Shown piece by piece: positions 39,448 to 50,345 of a DNA stretch of 64,000 bases (its first letter is position 1; the number at the start of each line of letters is the position of its first letter). Position numbers and translations under genes: made by a program. The stretch lies in contig CM051521.1 of the NCBI GenBank assembly GCA_028015205.1, forward strand, positions 101,470,513 through 101,534,512, in the 5' to 3' direction. This stretch comes from Mytilisepta virgata. Lineage: Eukaryota > Mollusca > Bivalvia > Mytilida > Mytilidae. The notes beneath the pieces are model-generated. The model worked only from the letters and a program-made list of their open reading frames with translations. It searched no databases and had not been told where the DNA came from.

Positions 39448-40050
39448 TAAAACCGAAACATTTGGAAGACCAAAAACCAAACTGATATTAAACAAGAAGT
39501 ACTCAACCAAAAATACCGAAATAGGAAATACATTTACATATAAAACGCACCCCCTTTCTTGTGTTACAACAGACATGGAAATCTTATGAAAAAGTTCAAC
39601 AAGGTACCCACTAAAACATGATATTTTTTTGGAAGCAAATTGAAGTCAGTCTTGGTCTGACTAGAAAAATGTGTTCCACAACAAAGAATTAAGCAATCAA
39701 ATCTCAAATTTTAATGATTTTCAAGTTCAACAAACAATGTGGTGTTTGGAACTGTGTGTAAATTTAAATTGTAGTTGGTGAAACTTGCTCAGATTACAGA
39801 AAACCCACTACACCCCCAAACAACAATAATTAGACAGTGGACAGAATTGGGTTTCTGATACGAAAATTATCTTGATACTGTCATAACCTGGTCTCACTTT
39901 GGTCGAATATCGAATCTCAAAAACGACTAAGAACGTATATTGGCATGTATAATACACACACACCTTATCAAAAACATATTTAAGGGTAAAAAAGTGCATC
40001 AATTATTACATGAATATAAGGAAGAGATGAGATATAAATATGAACCTACT
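39448..40050. other. No gene recognised
   Basis: Overlapping short frames on both strands (39394-39576, 39401-39589, 39808-40002) carry no domain. The first two overlap the ribozyme candidate. Confidence 0.4.
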
Positions 40051-40316
40051 TTCTACTAGACTGACAATGAGCTGGATTTTTATGTTAGCTCACGATGTAA
40101 CAGCATGCAGGAAGACATATCATCCCAACTGAAAACATCATATGGACCCAAGCTGACCAGTCTTTGCTCTTACTGCTAATGTTGTGTGCTGGGCAGAGAA
40201 GCAGCAAATACCAATTTTAATGTCTTTGGTTTTACCTGGCTGAGGATCAAAACCTGCAACCTTCAGAACTAAAGGTGAACATGATACCACGAGACCACTT
40301 AGGCAGTGCCATTACT
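40050..40316 (-). mobile_element. tRNA-related SINE, diverged
   Basis: On the minus strand the head reads like a tRNA promoter: an A-box-like TGGTCTCGTGGT (40298-40287) and a B-box-like GGTTTTGATCC (40254-40244), at a tRNA-like spacing. A body with 'actggtcagcttgggtccat' and 'cttcctgcatgctgttacat' follows. The order of promoter then unique body identifies a SINE. The B box departs from GGTTCGAATCC, so this is an old copy. No target duplication was found. Confidence 0.6.
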
Positions 40317-41053
40317 TTTAACTTCCCCAATGGCTGGAATTAAGATGTAATACAAAACCCAAAATAGAAAAAGAACCAAACAGACAAACCAAAACTTATT
40401 CCAATCTCATGATGTCACATTAATTGTAAAAAAAAAATATCAATTTGCAACAATTAAACTCCTCTAAATTGATAATTAACTCGGTACCAGTTTTAAATTT
40501 CTACTGATTGTGAAATCTTATACAAACAACTTTAAACATGCTATTGACATGTACTTGCTCTCAATAAAATCAAATTTTAAACTTGAGCTAATAAAATATT
40601 AAACTGTTGATCAGTAAACAAGAAAGGTGTATTTATTGATAGTATTTATTTTGCAGATAATCTGGTTTGTCAATCAATAGTATTGTTGCCAAGATCAACC
40701 TGAAGTCTGTCATTTAATGCAGTCCCCTATTGTGCAGAAAATACAATCTGTTAATATGGTAATTATATAACATTTCAAAAGATACTCACAACAAAAAATT
40801 AGCAATTCCTAAAAACCATGAAATAAGAATTTTTTATAAGGATACATTGTGACTTAAATGACATTACCGGTACTTAATTCTTTTAACTCCATTAGCAAAA
40901 GTTGACACCATGCTGATGTCATGTTTCTAAGACCCAAACCAATTGTTTCGACAATTTTCAGCTGTCCAAATTTTTCAAGATAAGAGTACCTGATGGGTGA
41001 TAAAACAGAAAAGCAAATTCAGTAACTATGTTAAAAATCCTTGTATATTTCTG
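40317..41053. other. AT-rich, nothing recognised
   Basis: No gene or bounded repeat seen. Confidence 0.45.
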
Positions 41054-41297
41054 TAAGGGACGAGATCAAAAGTTCAATGTCGGATAAAAAACTTAATTCA
41101 CATAGCTTTTTCACTGACATCCCCCCCCCACCCACACCCCCCCTCTTGACTTAATTTGGGAAAAATTGATTGACCAATACGGGCATATTCAAAAATCGAT
41201 GTCGGATAACAAAACTTGCAGTGATTTTTACCCCCCACCCCCAAACTATTTGAATTAAGTTTTTTATCCGACATTGAACTTTTGATCTCGTCCCTAA
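41054..41297. mobile_element. Harbinger-like MITE with perfect 45-base inverted ends
   Basis: The bases at 41056-41100 (AGGGACGAGATCAAAAGTTC...) are the exact reverse complement of 41251-41295. Taking GGGACGAG as the terminus, TAA flanks both sides (41054-41056 and 41295-41297). A 3-bp TAA/TTA target duplication and GGG-starting ends fit the PIF/Harbinger superfamily, which is inference. The interior has no transposase, two C-rich tracts, and an internal copy of 'gatgtcggataacaaaactt' related to the terminus. The perfect ends imply recent insertion. The minus-strand frame at 41098-41385 overlapping it is not a gene. Confidence 0.85.
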
Positions 41298-41610
41298 GTA
41301 ACTGAAAGAAAATATGTCCATCCCAAGTATGACCTATTGTTTTTCTCTCTGCAGCAGTCAGTATAAAATTGTTATCAGTAAACATTGTTATCAGTATAGA
41401 CAGCAGATGATATAGATTGATATATTAAAATACTAATTAATTATTAGAGAGGGACTTGTAGCAAGTCTATTCTCCAGTGTGAGTTGATGCTAATTAGTGT
41501 TGAAATACCAAGTGTTATCTAACTGTTTGGTCAAGTGTATGGTTTGTTTCTTTGATGCATACCATGTATCCCTTATTCAAAAATAGTATAAGTTAACTGC
41601 ATATAGTCAC
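41298..41610. other. Nothing recognised
   Basis: Short AT-rich spacer between the MITE and the old minisatellite. Confidence 0.4.
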
Positions 41611-42560
41611 TGTAACGAGGTTTCCTTCTAGATTGACTTAGGTTTTAGCTACATTGATGCATAATGTTTAAAGTCTTGACATAAGATATCAGCTATGATG
41701 ATATAACATTTCCAGTCTTGACATAGGTGTTAATCAGAATGATACAAAGTTTCCTTTGTCAGTTACAATGAAATGTTTCCTGTAGTGATACAAGTGTTAG
41801 AATATGTTTCCTTTCTATTGATACAGGCGATACAGTGTTTTTTCTATCTTGACACAGGAACTGTCAATTTGCATTTTAGAATATGTTTCCCTTATGATGA
41901 CACAAAATGTTTCCTGTCTTTACACATGTGTCAGTTAAGATGATACAATATTAATTCTTCTCCATTGATCTCTGATGTGACTAAACAATATTTTTTTCTA
42001 TCTTCATAGAAGATAGCTATGATGATTCAACTCATTTTGTTCAGCCTTAAAATAAAGTGTCAACAGTATTAGGCATCATATATTTTCCTGTGTTGACATC
42101 ATCATGTGTTTTCCTATCTTGACATAATTGTCAGAGCCAGAATGATGCAACATATTATCATAGTTTGAAGTCAGGATGATCCAACATAATATTCTTCTAT
42201 TTTGATATAGGTGGTATCCAGGATGATCCATAGCATTTTGTTGTCTTGACACATTTTCCCCCTGATGTCAGCTTTGATGATAAATGTGTCCGGCTGCACA
42301 ACTATTATGTTAAAACAAAAACATTTTATCCAAAGATTCTATAGCCAGGTCAAAAAAGTGTTAGCTATGATGATACACCTTAATAGTTATGCGTATATCA
42401 ATGTACAATATGTGTTTTCTCCTGCTTTGAAAAAGAGTAGGAAAAGCTATGATTAGACCCCTGAAACAATGTTTCTTCCTACTCTTAAAAGAACAGGCTT
42501 GCCATACTAAGATCTGATACAAAACGTTTCTCCCTGCCTTGAAAAATTCTTCGGCCCCAA
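41611..42560. repeat. Old minisatellite, about 45-60 bp unit
   Basis: A unit close to 'agctatgatgatacaacatg', 'tttcctgtcttgacataggt', 'gtcagc' recurs more than a dozen times with many changes and length shifts, e.g. 'atcagctatgatgatataac' (41690), 'ttgacataggtgttaatcag' (41718) and 'gttagctatgatgatacacc' (42361). It has no frame conservation, so it is decayed tandem DNA. Confidence 0.6.
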
Positions 42561-42681
42561 AAATAATTTGTTCTGCTTAGAAAAGGGAAATAGGTTGCTG
42601 CTTTGACCAAGAATTTTTGACTGCTATTTCTATATCACAGTGCAACTATACAAACAAAATGAAATTTTGTGTTATTTTATT

Positions 42682-44821
42682 AAGTCTCCCAAACGAAGTT
42701 TGGAGACTTATTGTTTTTACTCCGTTTCTTATTAATATTTTTCCGTCTTTTTTTTCTTCCGCTTTCCATTTCAACTTGTCCGAAGCAGATCTCGAACATG
42801 ACTCAACGGAATGACATGAAACTTACTGGGGTGATAGACCCCAGTGCCTAGTTGTGCAAGAATGTTTAAAAATTTTCAAAATGGTCGCCAAAAACCGAAA
42901 ACCTTCGACCTCAATTTTCTCAAAAACTGCCCGGCAGAATTTCACCAAACTTAGTATAAATGTTCAGTAGCACGAGTGGAAACTTTTTATTTTCAATGTA
43001 AATTATTAATTTTTAAGAGCTAGAAGTGAAGATCAAGTGTACATATTTTTTTAATGAGAAGGTTTAGTTTTTTAAAGGCTTCTACAGTGAGTGAAATCTA
43101 ACTGTAGATTTTGTTTTGATGTACGGTACATTTTTATGGCTCAACAGTGAAATGAGACAGCTCATCTCACTCAATATCATCTTTACATGTTTTTATAAGT
43201 GAAAGTCAGGTGTACATATTTTTTTAATCAGTAGGTTTAGTTTTTAAAGCTTCTACAGTGAGTGAAATCTTTCACTATAGATTTTGTGTTGATGTAGGGT
43301 ACATTTTAATAGCTAAACAGTGAAAAGAGATAGTTCTGCTCACTGAATTTAATCTTACTGTGGATTCATTAAAATTCATTGTATACCAATTTTTGTGGTT
43401 TTTGTGAGTCCCAGTAAACCACGAATTTAAATATCCAACGAAAAATAATATTTTTACTTGAGATTAAATGCACTCAAGTTTGAAACCACGGAGTTTTGAT
43501 GTATCTATCCGAGAGAACATTGAACACTTGCGTTGATACAGCATGTACTTGGATACTGACATATGATGAATCAGCTATATCCACAGAGGATACAGTGTTT
43601 CATGTAATTTTGGCTTTGGTAACATATAAACGCTCAAACAATTTTCTTTAAAAATATTTTGACTCTGTAAATTGTCGCGGAATTCACTTCCGTTTTTTTT
43701 TTTTTAATTCAAACATTCAAGAAAAATATTAATCCTAAGTAGGCCTAAACAATACAGACTTTCTCATAAATTACAGTAATAACATCTTGTAAAAAGAAAA
43801 TAAAGCAGAAATTAATGAAATTATCGTAATCGGATTAAAAATATGTATGTATATGCCACGAGGTATTTGGTGACAAGTGATTGCCATTTTGTCAATATAT
43901 ATTTCACACCTGATTAACCTAACAAGTAAACAATTACGGATTTTGTTAATCTTGTTAAATTCATGACAAACTCTTTTCGGTTCAAAATTTGAAGAATCTG
44001 TTTGTTAGACTTTGTTTTATAAGCGCTTAAAATCAGTACTTTACTGTACAATATCAATGTCTGATCGGCACGTTTTGTCGCGGTATTTTCATGATATCTG
44101 ATGTGCCAAGCCACGAATTTCAGTATTTGAACAATTTTTTATATTTTTTTTCTAAGCCAGCAATCCACGAATTTACGTATCCCACGAAATGCCTTTTTTT
44201 CTCTATCCACGAAAATTGGTATCCACGAAAATAAATGAATCCACAGTAAGATATAAATATTTTATCAAAGAAGTGTAGGTTTTTAATAGCTTACGATGAA
44301 TAGGGATGGCTTCGCTTGCCGCATTTGATCTCTTACTGAACATTTTTGTTTATTGGTATGGTGTATTTTTGTCAACACCATTCCAATTTCAAATTTAATA
44401 AATTAAATGACATAGTATTAACAAGAGCTAGGTTACAGAGCCAAACTAAAATGAGTACTCAGTGAATCAAGGGTGGGACTTTCCACAGTGCATTCACTGC
44501 AGTAGCTTTAGGATTGTTTTCGATGTCTTTATATTTTAAATTTGAGTTTTCCAACGGTGGGAGCATCCACGATGAGAATTCTCAAATATCTGTAATAAAT
44601 GCCTTTAATGGAGGTTCTTCAACCAAGCTCTTGTTAAGCATCTTTTTATCATTTACGGTGCTATTTTAATGTTTGAAAATGTATGATATTTTTTATGGCA
44701 TCAGTAGGTTTAGTTTTAGGTTGAAATTATTTCAACCTTGTTCAATTTCAATGAAATTTGGTGTAACGGGTTAGCCGGGTCTAGTGGAACCCCTGCTCAA
44801 TTTTTTTCATTTGGGAGACTT
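42682..44821 (+). mobile_element. AAGTCTCCCAAA element, interrupted by another transposon
   Basis: The ends are 12-base inverted repeats: AAGTCTCCCAAA (42682-42693) and TTTGGGAGACTT (44810-44821). The 5' end is also a hairpin, AAGTCTCCCAAAC-GAA-GTTTGGAGACTT (one base missing). Inside are units of about 173 bp beginning GTGAAGATCAAGTGTACAT at 43026 and a variant at 43199; a third unit seems to resume after the inserted element at 44251. No transposase is seen and I found no clear target duplication. The small frame at 42617-42814 starts outside and reads across the 5' end. Confidence 0.7.
43354..44250. mobile_element. Nested transposon with CTTACTGTGGATTCATT ends
   Basis: A perfect 17-base inverted repeat bounds it: CTTACTGTGGATTCATT (43354-43370) and AATGAATCCACAGTAAG (44234-44250). 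Imperfect pairing continues inward (ACCAATTTTTGTGG against CCACGAAAATTGGT). If the true terminus is CTGTGG, TA flanks both ends, as in Tc1/mariner-type insertions; this is inference. About 0.9 kb with no transposase frame, so it is non-autonomous. It splits a tandem unit of the surrounding element, hence inserted later. Confidence 0.8.
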
Positions 44822-46807
44822 CATGATCTTTGATCATAAATTTTAATTTTATTTGTTTTACACCTGTGCACATTTATGTTAGAAAAATCTTTATAATGCT
44901 GAAATAATCATGATTTATATTCAACTATCATTGTTATGAAGGATTTATGACAAATTAACAAGTATAATTAAGAAAAATTTACACATTAAACTGATACCTT
45001 TTTTTCATGCTAAATACTTTCATCTTTTATAGATGGAAGTTTGAAAGATGAACTTATGTTAATTCATAAGATCACAAAACAAGTCTTAAATTGTGAAAAT
45101 ATTGGGATAAAAAAAAACGAAAAAACAAATGATAATGTCTGTTACGTCAATTTTACTCTTTTGAAGTTATTTTCAGTAACAGGTGCTTTTCAGACCCAAT
45201 AATCAACAATTGCTATGTTGAACCTTTCATGTAATCAGCTGTACTGAAGTAACACATCTATAAATTAACTATCTGCCAGCAAATTGAATATGTCTACTTC
45301 TTACCATAGCTCTTTACAGTTAATTTAAGCATAGAAGAGCATGCCTTCATAGAAAAAAGTGGTCTTTTTACCTCACTAGGTCTCGGATTTCTTATATAGA
45401 CTTCAGTTAAACCTGTGTGTATATGGCACTTACAGTACAAAAAATGAGTACCATTTATGAATAGGTACACTATATACAGATAAAAATCTTGGAATCATTA
45501 TTTTCACATGTATTTTATAGACAGTGGTCTGCTTTACAAAGATGCCAATTTAAGCTGGTCTAATACTGACTATCAAACCTTGATGAACAAGAAATGATCT
45601 TTTAAATTGACAGCAAACTGGGTTTTCCTTGAACACAGACTAGATCTACTATCTGCCATACCTTGCCAAATAAAAAACTGAACTTTTGCATTCAGAAAAG
45701 CTGGTTATTAAAAAAATTTATAGGATTCTTAATTCTATAATTATTCTTTTCAATAAAACCATTCATCTTGTTTTGGCATCATAGTAACTCTGCAACTTTT
45801 GCTATATACAAACAAGCCAAAGCATGGAAATGAAATTTTCCCAGTGTATTATATAAACGGTAGGTCAGATGAGAGTGGATGGTGGTTTGAATTATGAGCC
45901 AAAACACCCATCCCATCAGAAAAATACAGTAAAACTTCAATAGCTCAAACTCCAACGGAACACTGAAATCTGTTAGAGTTATTAGAAGTTCGAGTTACTG
46001 AAGTTTGTTGAAGTACGGAAAATTTCGGAAGCCCTTGAAGGCCAAAAAAATGCAATTTTAGACCTTTTTGCACTGTTGGTGGTGCTAAAAAATTTCAACA
46101 AACTAAATTTTAAAATATTTCAAACACAATGAGGAAAATGACCCTTGCTGTACCTGCAAAACACATAAATGAAATTTTTTTAGCTAAGGAATTCCTCTTG
46201 GAAACTCAAAAGGTAGTCTCCCCTACCTCTTAGTACACACTTGTTGACATTTCTATCAGACTTTGTGAACAAAAACATTAATACTTCGTTCTTAAATTTC
46301 ACTCTTCTTGCAGCATGTATGGTTTACTTGCAATCATGACTAATAAACTGTGTCCCTACATATCAGAAGAATAGCTTTGGGTCCCTAAATGATTGGAAGG
46401 GCAAAAGATGCATTGAGACACATCATCCACCTGGAAAGAGCTATAATATTACTAAAGAAAATTAGACATATCTTACAGACAGTGAAAAACATTAACGATA
46501 AAATATCTATGAATATACGATAGACAGAAAATGTTCTTCAGAATTAATGAAATTTGAAATATGTCTAGAAAATAAGCCCACTGGCATAAACTAACATTTA
46601 TAGTGCAAAACAAACTGACAAGGTGATATATATACACTTTCACAACTTTCACCCATAAACATTTTTTTTTTCAGAAAACTAAATGACCTCTTTTTCAATT
46701 ACCACCAGTATCAAGAAGACTTGCAGTTGGACAGCCAAAAATATTTCAATCAAGAATTGTAGAAATATTTCACTTTAAGGAAACATTTTATTTGTTAATA
46801 TTCCAGC
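44822..46807. other. AT-rich, no gene; one repeat-like stretch
   Basis: At 45928-46030, 'acttcaatagctcaaactcc' and 'gttcgagttactgaagtttg' form partial inverted copies of one another, like one end of a transposon, but the second end is not seen. Confidence 0.35.
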
Positions 46808-47154
46808 TAGTGATGTTCTGATAATCGATTACCATCAATAATCAATTGGTTAAGACATGTGACTGGATAACCAAAAGTAAAATTTCATAACAAATTATAT
46901 ATGGTTATCAATTAATACTTTAAAATGCTTAAAGCTCAATTAGAATAATTTAAATTTAAATTCCTGATTAGCTTCAAATGAACTTCAGTACCAACAAGTA
47001 TCACTTCTGTGCATATAATTTTCATCTGCATTCTACACACCGAACAGTGAGCATTGTAATTTTGTTCTTTTTGCCTCTTAAAAAAATAACAAAATATGTA
47101 ATAGATAATCAATTGGTTTGGCTTAACCAATTATAACTGATTGGAACAACATTA
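46808..47154. mobile_element. Possible inverted-repeat element (hAT-like ends)
   Basis: TAGTGATGTTCTGATAATCG at the left resembles the reverse complement of the right end (TAATGTTGTTCCAATCAGTT), and AATCAATTGGTT is followed by its inverse AACCAATT near the right end. TAGTGATG-type ends occur in hAT elements, but no 8-bp target duplication was found, so the call is weak. Confidence 0.35.
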
Positions 47155-47299
47155 ATGTTTGCTCATCATAAATATTCTTCCTGGAATCATTTACCTGATA
47201 TTTACACATTTAACACAGTTAAATCTGATAGCATTCCATTGCACTGGTCATTCTATTTTATGTTAAATCTGTCAATCCATCAATGGATTATTTTTGCTA

Positions 47300-47510
47300 T
47301 TTTCCAAGTTAAAAGGGGCATAAAGGGGAAATGACTCACTGCCCAAATTCAAATTTTGCATGTTGTGGTTCTTAGCATTGTGTACGAGTTTCATAAAATT
47401 TGGATCATGCAAACTAAAGTTACAGTGCTGAAACCAAAATCTGACTGACGGAGGGTCGGTCAAGGGTAGCACTTAATGCCCCCTTCGCCTTGACGGGAGA
47501 ATAAAACCAG
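47300..47510 (+). mobile_element. Tail of a GACGGAGGGTCGG-type element
   Basis: Reads 'gtttcataaaatttggatca', 'ctgactgacggagggtcggt' and then TGCCCCCTTCGCC-TT-GACGGGAG, a worn relative of the CCCCTTCGGC hairpin tail at 14476. Only the last unit and tail are present. Confidence 0.45.
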
Positions 47511-47571
47511 AAATCTGTGATTACAAAGTTCGCCTCGTTCCCCAACTAATTTTGGTGTGTAGCTCCCAAAG

Positions 47572-47593
47572 ATGCACCCTTACAGCAAGTAAT
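47572..47593. repeat. Target-site duplication, left copy
   Basis: ATGCACCCTTACAGCAAGTA plus AT; it matches the right copy at 48146-48167 at 20 of 22 positions. Confidence 0.75.
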
Positions 47594-48145
47594 AATAATA
47601 ATAATAATTCTTTATTTAAAGAGGGTTACACAGTTAGCTATAAAATTAATCTTCCCTGAGGCCCTCATGAAATACAATGGGATATAACAAACAATTAAGA
47701 AAAATCAACCAAACACACATATATGAATAAATGAAATAAAAAATTGTTATGAAATATACAATTTTCAAAACAGGTAAAAATTACAAATTCATATAGTATT
47801 GGCATCATTCAAATTACCTCAACAATATCTTAAGTTTGAGTAAGTGTGTGAAAATTGTTATACATATAAAATTACATAGATTCTTGATGTTCCAACAAGT
47901 AATTTTTTAAATCTTTTTTTGAATGAGCTTGTACTTGAGGTTGATTTTTTCAGGGATATTGGTAACTTATTCCATAAGATAGATCCTGAATATATAAAAG
48001 ATTTCTTATATAGCTCTGTTTTGGCTTTTGGAACTTGTAAATGCTTGCAGGTCGATTGGTATAGGAGAACTGAACTCGGATGTAAAACTTAACATAAGTC
48101 AATGAAGAGTGACCTAATTTTGGTGGAAGGCTGTTACATCCTGAC
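47594..48145 (-). mobile_element. 5'-truncated non-LTR retrotransposon, 3' end with reverse-transcriptase C-terminus
   Basis: On the minus strand, frame 48095-47858 encodes LQVPKAKTELYKKSF, then SGSILWNKLPISLKK, then SFKKRFKKLLV, ending in TAA. The pattern 'VP+x+T..y++sF.ysg..lWN.LP..l+...s..sFK' is the usual C-terminus of ORF2 in CR1/Jockey-group LINEs. Farther upstream the reading shifts to another frame (YVKFYIRVQFSYTN), so the copy is frameshifted and dead. The 3' untranslated part ends in a (TTA)n tail (plus strand AATAATAATAATAATAAT). A 22-bp target duplication flanks it, and only about 550 bp of the element were inserted. Confidence 0.8.
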
Positions 48146-48167
48146 ATGCACCCTCACACCAAGTAAT
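48146..48167. repeat. Target-site duplication, right copy
   Basis: ATGCACCCTCACACCAAGTA plus AT, 20 of 22 identical to the left copy. It borders the truncated 5' end of the retroposon. Confidence 0.75.
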
Positions 48168-48410
48168 ATGATTGTAGGTCACTTTGTATATTAAAACTGA
48201 TTTTTGACATAAAACTTAAAAGCCAGTCAAGCGTGTAATATGGGTCATGTGACCTTCATCTTATGTCACATGGTCAGTCTCTTCTTCATCCACCTGCACA
48301 CAAAAATATTTGACCCTATGTCAACTAGTAACTGAGAACTGGCTGTGGATGCACTGATGTGGACGCTTGGGTCACTCCAATAGTCCCCCTCAACTTTGTT
48401 GAGGTGAACA

Positions 48411-49660
48411 AAAAACCAATTTCAAAAGTATTAATAAGTATGTTAGAGCACAGATAACTGGATGACAGTGTCTTTACAGAAAATAATGGAGAACTCAATT
48501 TTTCTTCAGGACAATAATAAATACTTAATCTGTACAAAATTCTGCCAATAAGTGTCATGGGAAACAAAAATTACTATATCAGTATGTAAACTATCACAAA
48601 TGGTTTACATCAAAGTTCATTAAAAATTGTTGTCAACAAAAAAAGACCAATGAAAAACCCTGTATTATACACAAGAGTTTCAAAAAAACTACTTTTGACA
48701 TGACAGCCAGGTGTTTTTAAAGTGTCAACTGAACAATATGGCATTATGTGTGAGTGGTTGTCAAAACCGATAATCTTTTACTGACAATGATGGAAAAATG
48801 AATCTTTTCAAACTATAACTGGCCAGTAAGCTAATTAACTCCATGTAAAAACATGAGTGGTCAATAATTTTATTAACCTTTATTTCTACGTAGGTTGACC
48901 ACCAATACGACCCATAACTGTTTACATTATATCAATAAATAGAGAATCTGTGAAAATGTCATCTAAAGAGCAGCAAAATGAATATGATTAGCTTGCGATC
49001 CTTTGCCAATACAGCTCAATGTTAATTATAACAGCTAGACAACAGCTAAAGAATCCCAGTTTGTAAATTGATTAAGCGGCTGATAGGGTCTCGGTAGAAG
49101 ATAATGAAATTGATGAAATCTTCGGGACTTGTTACGACAATAAATCTCGCTGAGTTGTCCTAGATGCTGTAAATATTGATGCCATGCAGGATATTGCCTT
49201 TCCGAATTCGATCACAATGGTAATTAAATTACACATCAGAAAACTCATCTAACGGCAGAAAAATAAAATGTAAATTGGATTACCTATTTGATCAGAAAGA
49301 GACATTGCACAATGGAAGAGAAATCAAATCCGACAAAAGCACTCAATTCAAGTTGATCTCATATTATTTACAAATGCTGATTCATTCAACCATGAAATTA
49401 GGGAAGTGGGATTCATTTGTAAGAAAGGACCAACATCTTATAAAATCAGTTGATTAGGATGAGAACAATTAATTTTACTATCAGTCAACAACTTTAAAAT
49501 CACAGCACTCTTGTAAGAAGTATTGTTATACAAAGTCTTCACATTTTTCCTCATTAATCAAACATGCAGTCAAAACTATGGTTAATATTATACAGGTCAA
49601 ATTATTTCAACTTAAGCAATTTCATTCTTAAAATAATAGAAAGAAGAAAACAATTCAGCA
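48411..49660. other. No gene recognised; higher-complexity stretch 48985-49260
   Basis: 48985-49260 has several CG dinucleotides, homeodomain-like TTAATTA/TAATTAAA cores and no repeat phrases, so conserved non-coding sequence is possible. No open frame of interest. Confidence 0.35.
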
Positions 49661-49669
49661 CTAAAAATT

Positions 49670-50345
49670 GCAAAAACACCAAAAAATATTAGAAAAGAAA
49701 GAAAAAAATATTATCGTGACATTTTTAAATATGGGTATTACTGTGAGTGAAAAGAGGTATAAAAAATTGTGTGGGATATTTCCCATTTTTTTATGGCGTA
49801 CCTATAGAAGGCTTTTGACAAAATATCAAGTGGCTGTGATGAGTAGTTGCAGAGAAAAGTGTGACGAAAAATTTGGTATTCAAAACCATATTGTTTGTTT
49901 AGTTGGGGTTTTACGCCATTTTCAGCACATTTGGATATTTCGTGGCGGCCAGTTTTTATTGGTGGAGAAAGCCAGAGTTCCTGGAGAGAACCACCGACCT
50001 TCGGTAGGAAAATTGGCAATCCTTGTCAATTTAGATCGGAGTCGAACACACCCCGTCACAGGTAAGATTCGAACTCACAACCTCAACGTTGACAGGCTAG
50101 TGATTATTAGTAGTCATGACAAACAACCTAGACCACTCGAAGTTGTCAAACAGGAAATTGATGTTGCCTTGGTCCGAAAACGTATATCCCACGACATGGC
50201 ATACCTATAGAGGCTTGTGACAAAATATCAAGCAGCTGTGATGAGTAGTTGCAGAGAAAGGTGTGACAAAGAATTTTGTTACGGACAGACAGCACCACAA
50301 GGGTAAAACAGTATAGCCTCTCTTCTTTGGAGCGAGGGTATAATA
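49670..50345 (+). mobile_element. Two-unit element with hairpin tail, split by a SINE
   Basis: Two units share 'cctatagaaggcttttgaca', 'aaatatcaagtggctgtgat' and 'gagtagttgcagagaaaagt', starting at 49801 and about 50203. The tail carries 'gttacggacagacagcacca' and a pairing region GCCTCTC..GAGCGAGGG. A tRNA-type SINE lies between the units. The 180-codon frame at 49668-50210 runs antisense through the SINE and is not a gene. Confidence 0.6.
49890..50150 (-). mobile_element. tRNA-related SINE with mollusc-type 3' domain
   Basis: On the minus strand the head has an A-box-like CGAGTGGTCTAG (50139-50128) and a good B box GAGTTCGAATCT (50076-50065), as in tRNA-derived SINEs of Leu/Ser type. The body ends with 'cggtggttctctccaggaac', 'ggctttctccaccaataaaa', 'ctggccgccacgaaatatcc' and 'ggcgtaaaaccccaac', then an A/C-rich tail (AACTAAACAAACAAT). 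From memory, this 3' domain is widespread in mollusc SINEs. No target duplication was found. Confidence 0.75.

Larger units (their letters stand above)
47515..48408 (+). mobile_element. Element with a CCTCAACTTTGTTGAGG tail, split by a retroposon
   Basis: The text up to 47593 continues at 48146 once the inserted retroposon is set aside. The element ends in AGTCCCCCTCAACTTTGTTGAGG, a perfect 7-bp hairpin with a TTT loop (48388-48404). It is non-coding, and the 5' end is not defined. Confidence 0.5.

Noticed and set aside
40244..40298. tRNA gene
   Set aside because: Only promoter-like boxes remain; no acceptor or anticodon stems pair and a SINE body follows.
41098..41385. 95-codon minus-strand frame
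   Set aside because: Reads through the MITE, including its inverted end and C-rich tracts.
50065..50139. tRNA gene
   Set aside because: The B box is good but the head leads directly into a SINE body and no cloverleaf closes.
49668..50210. 180-codon plus-strand frame
   Set aside because: Much of its length is the antisense of a tRNA-type SINE and the rest is duplicated element sequence.
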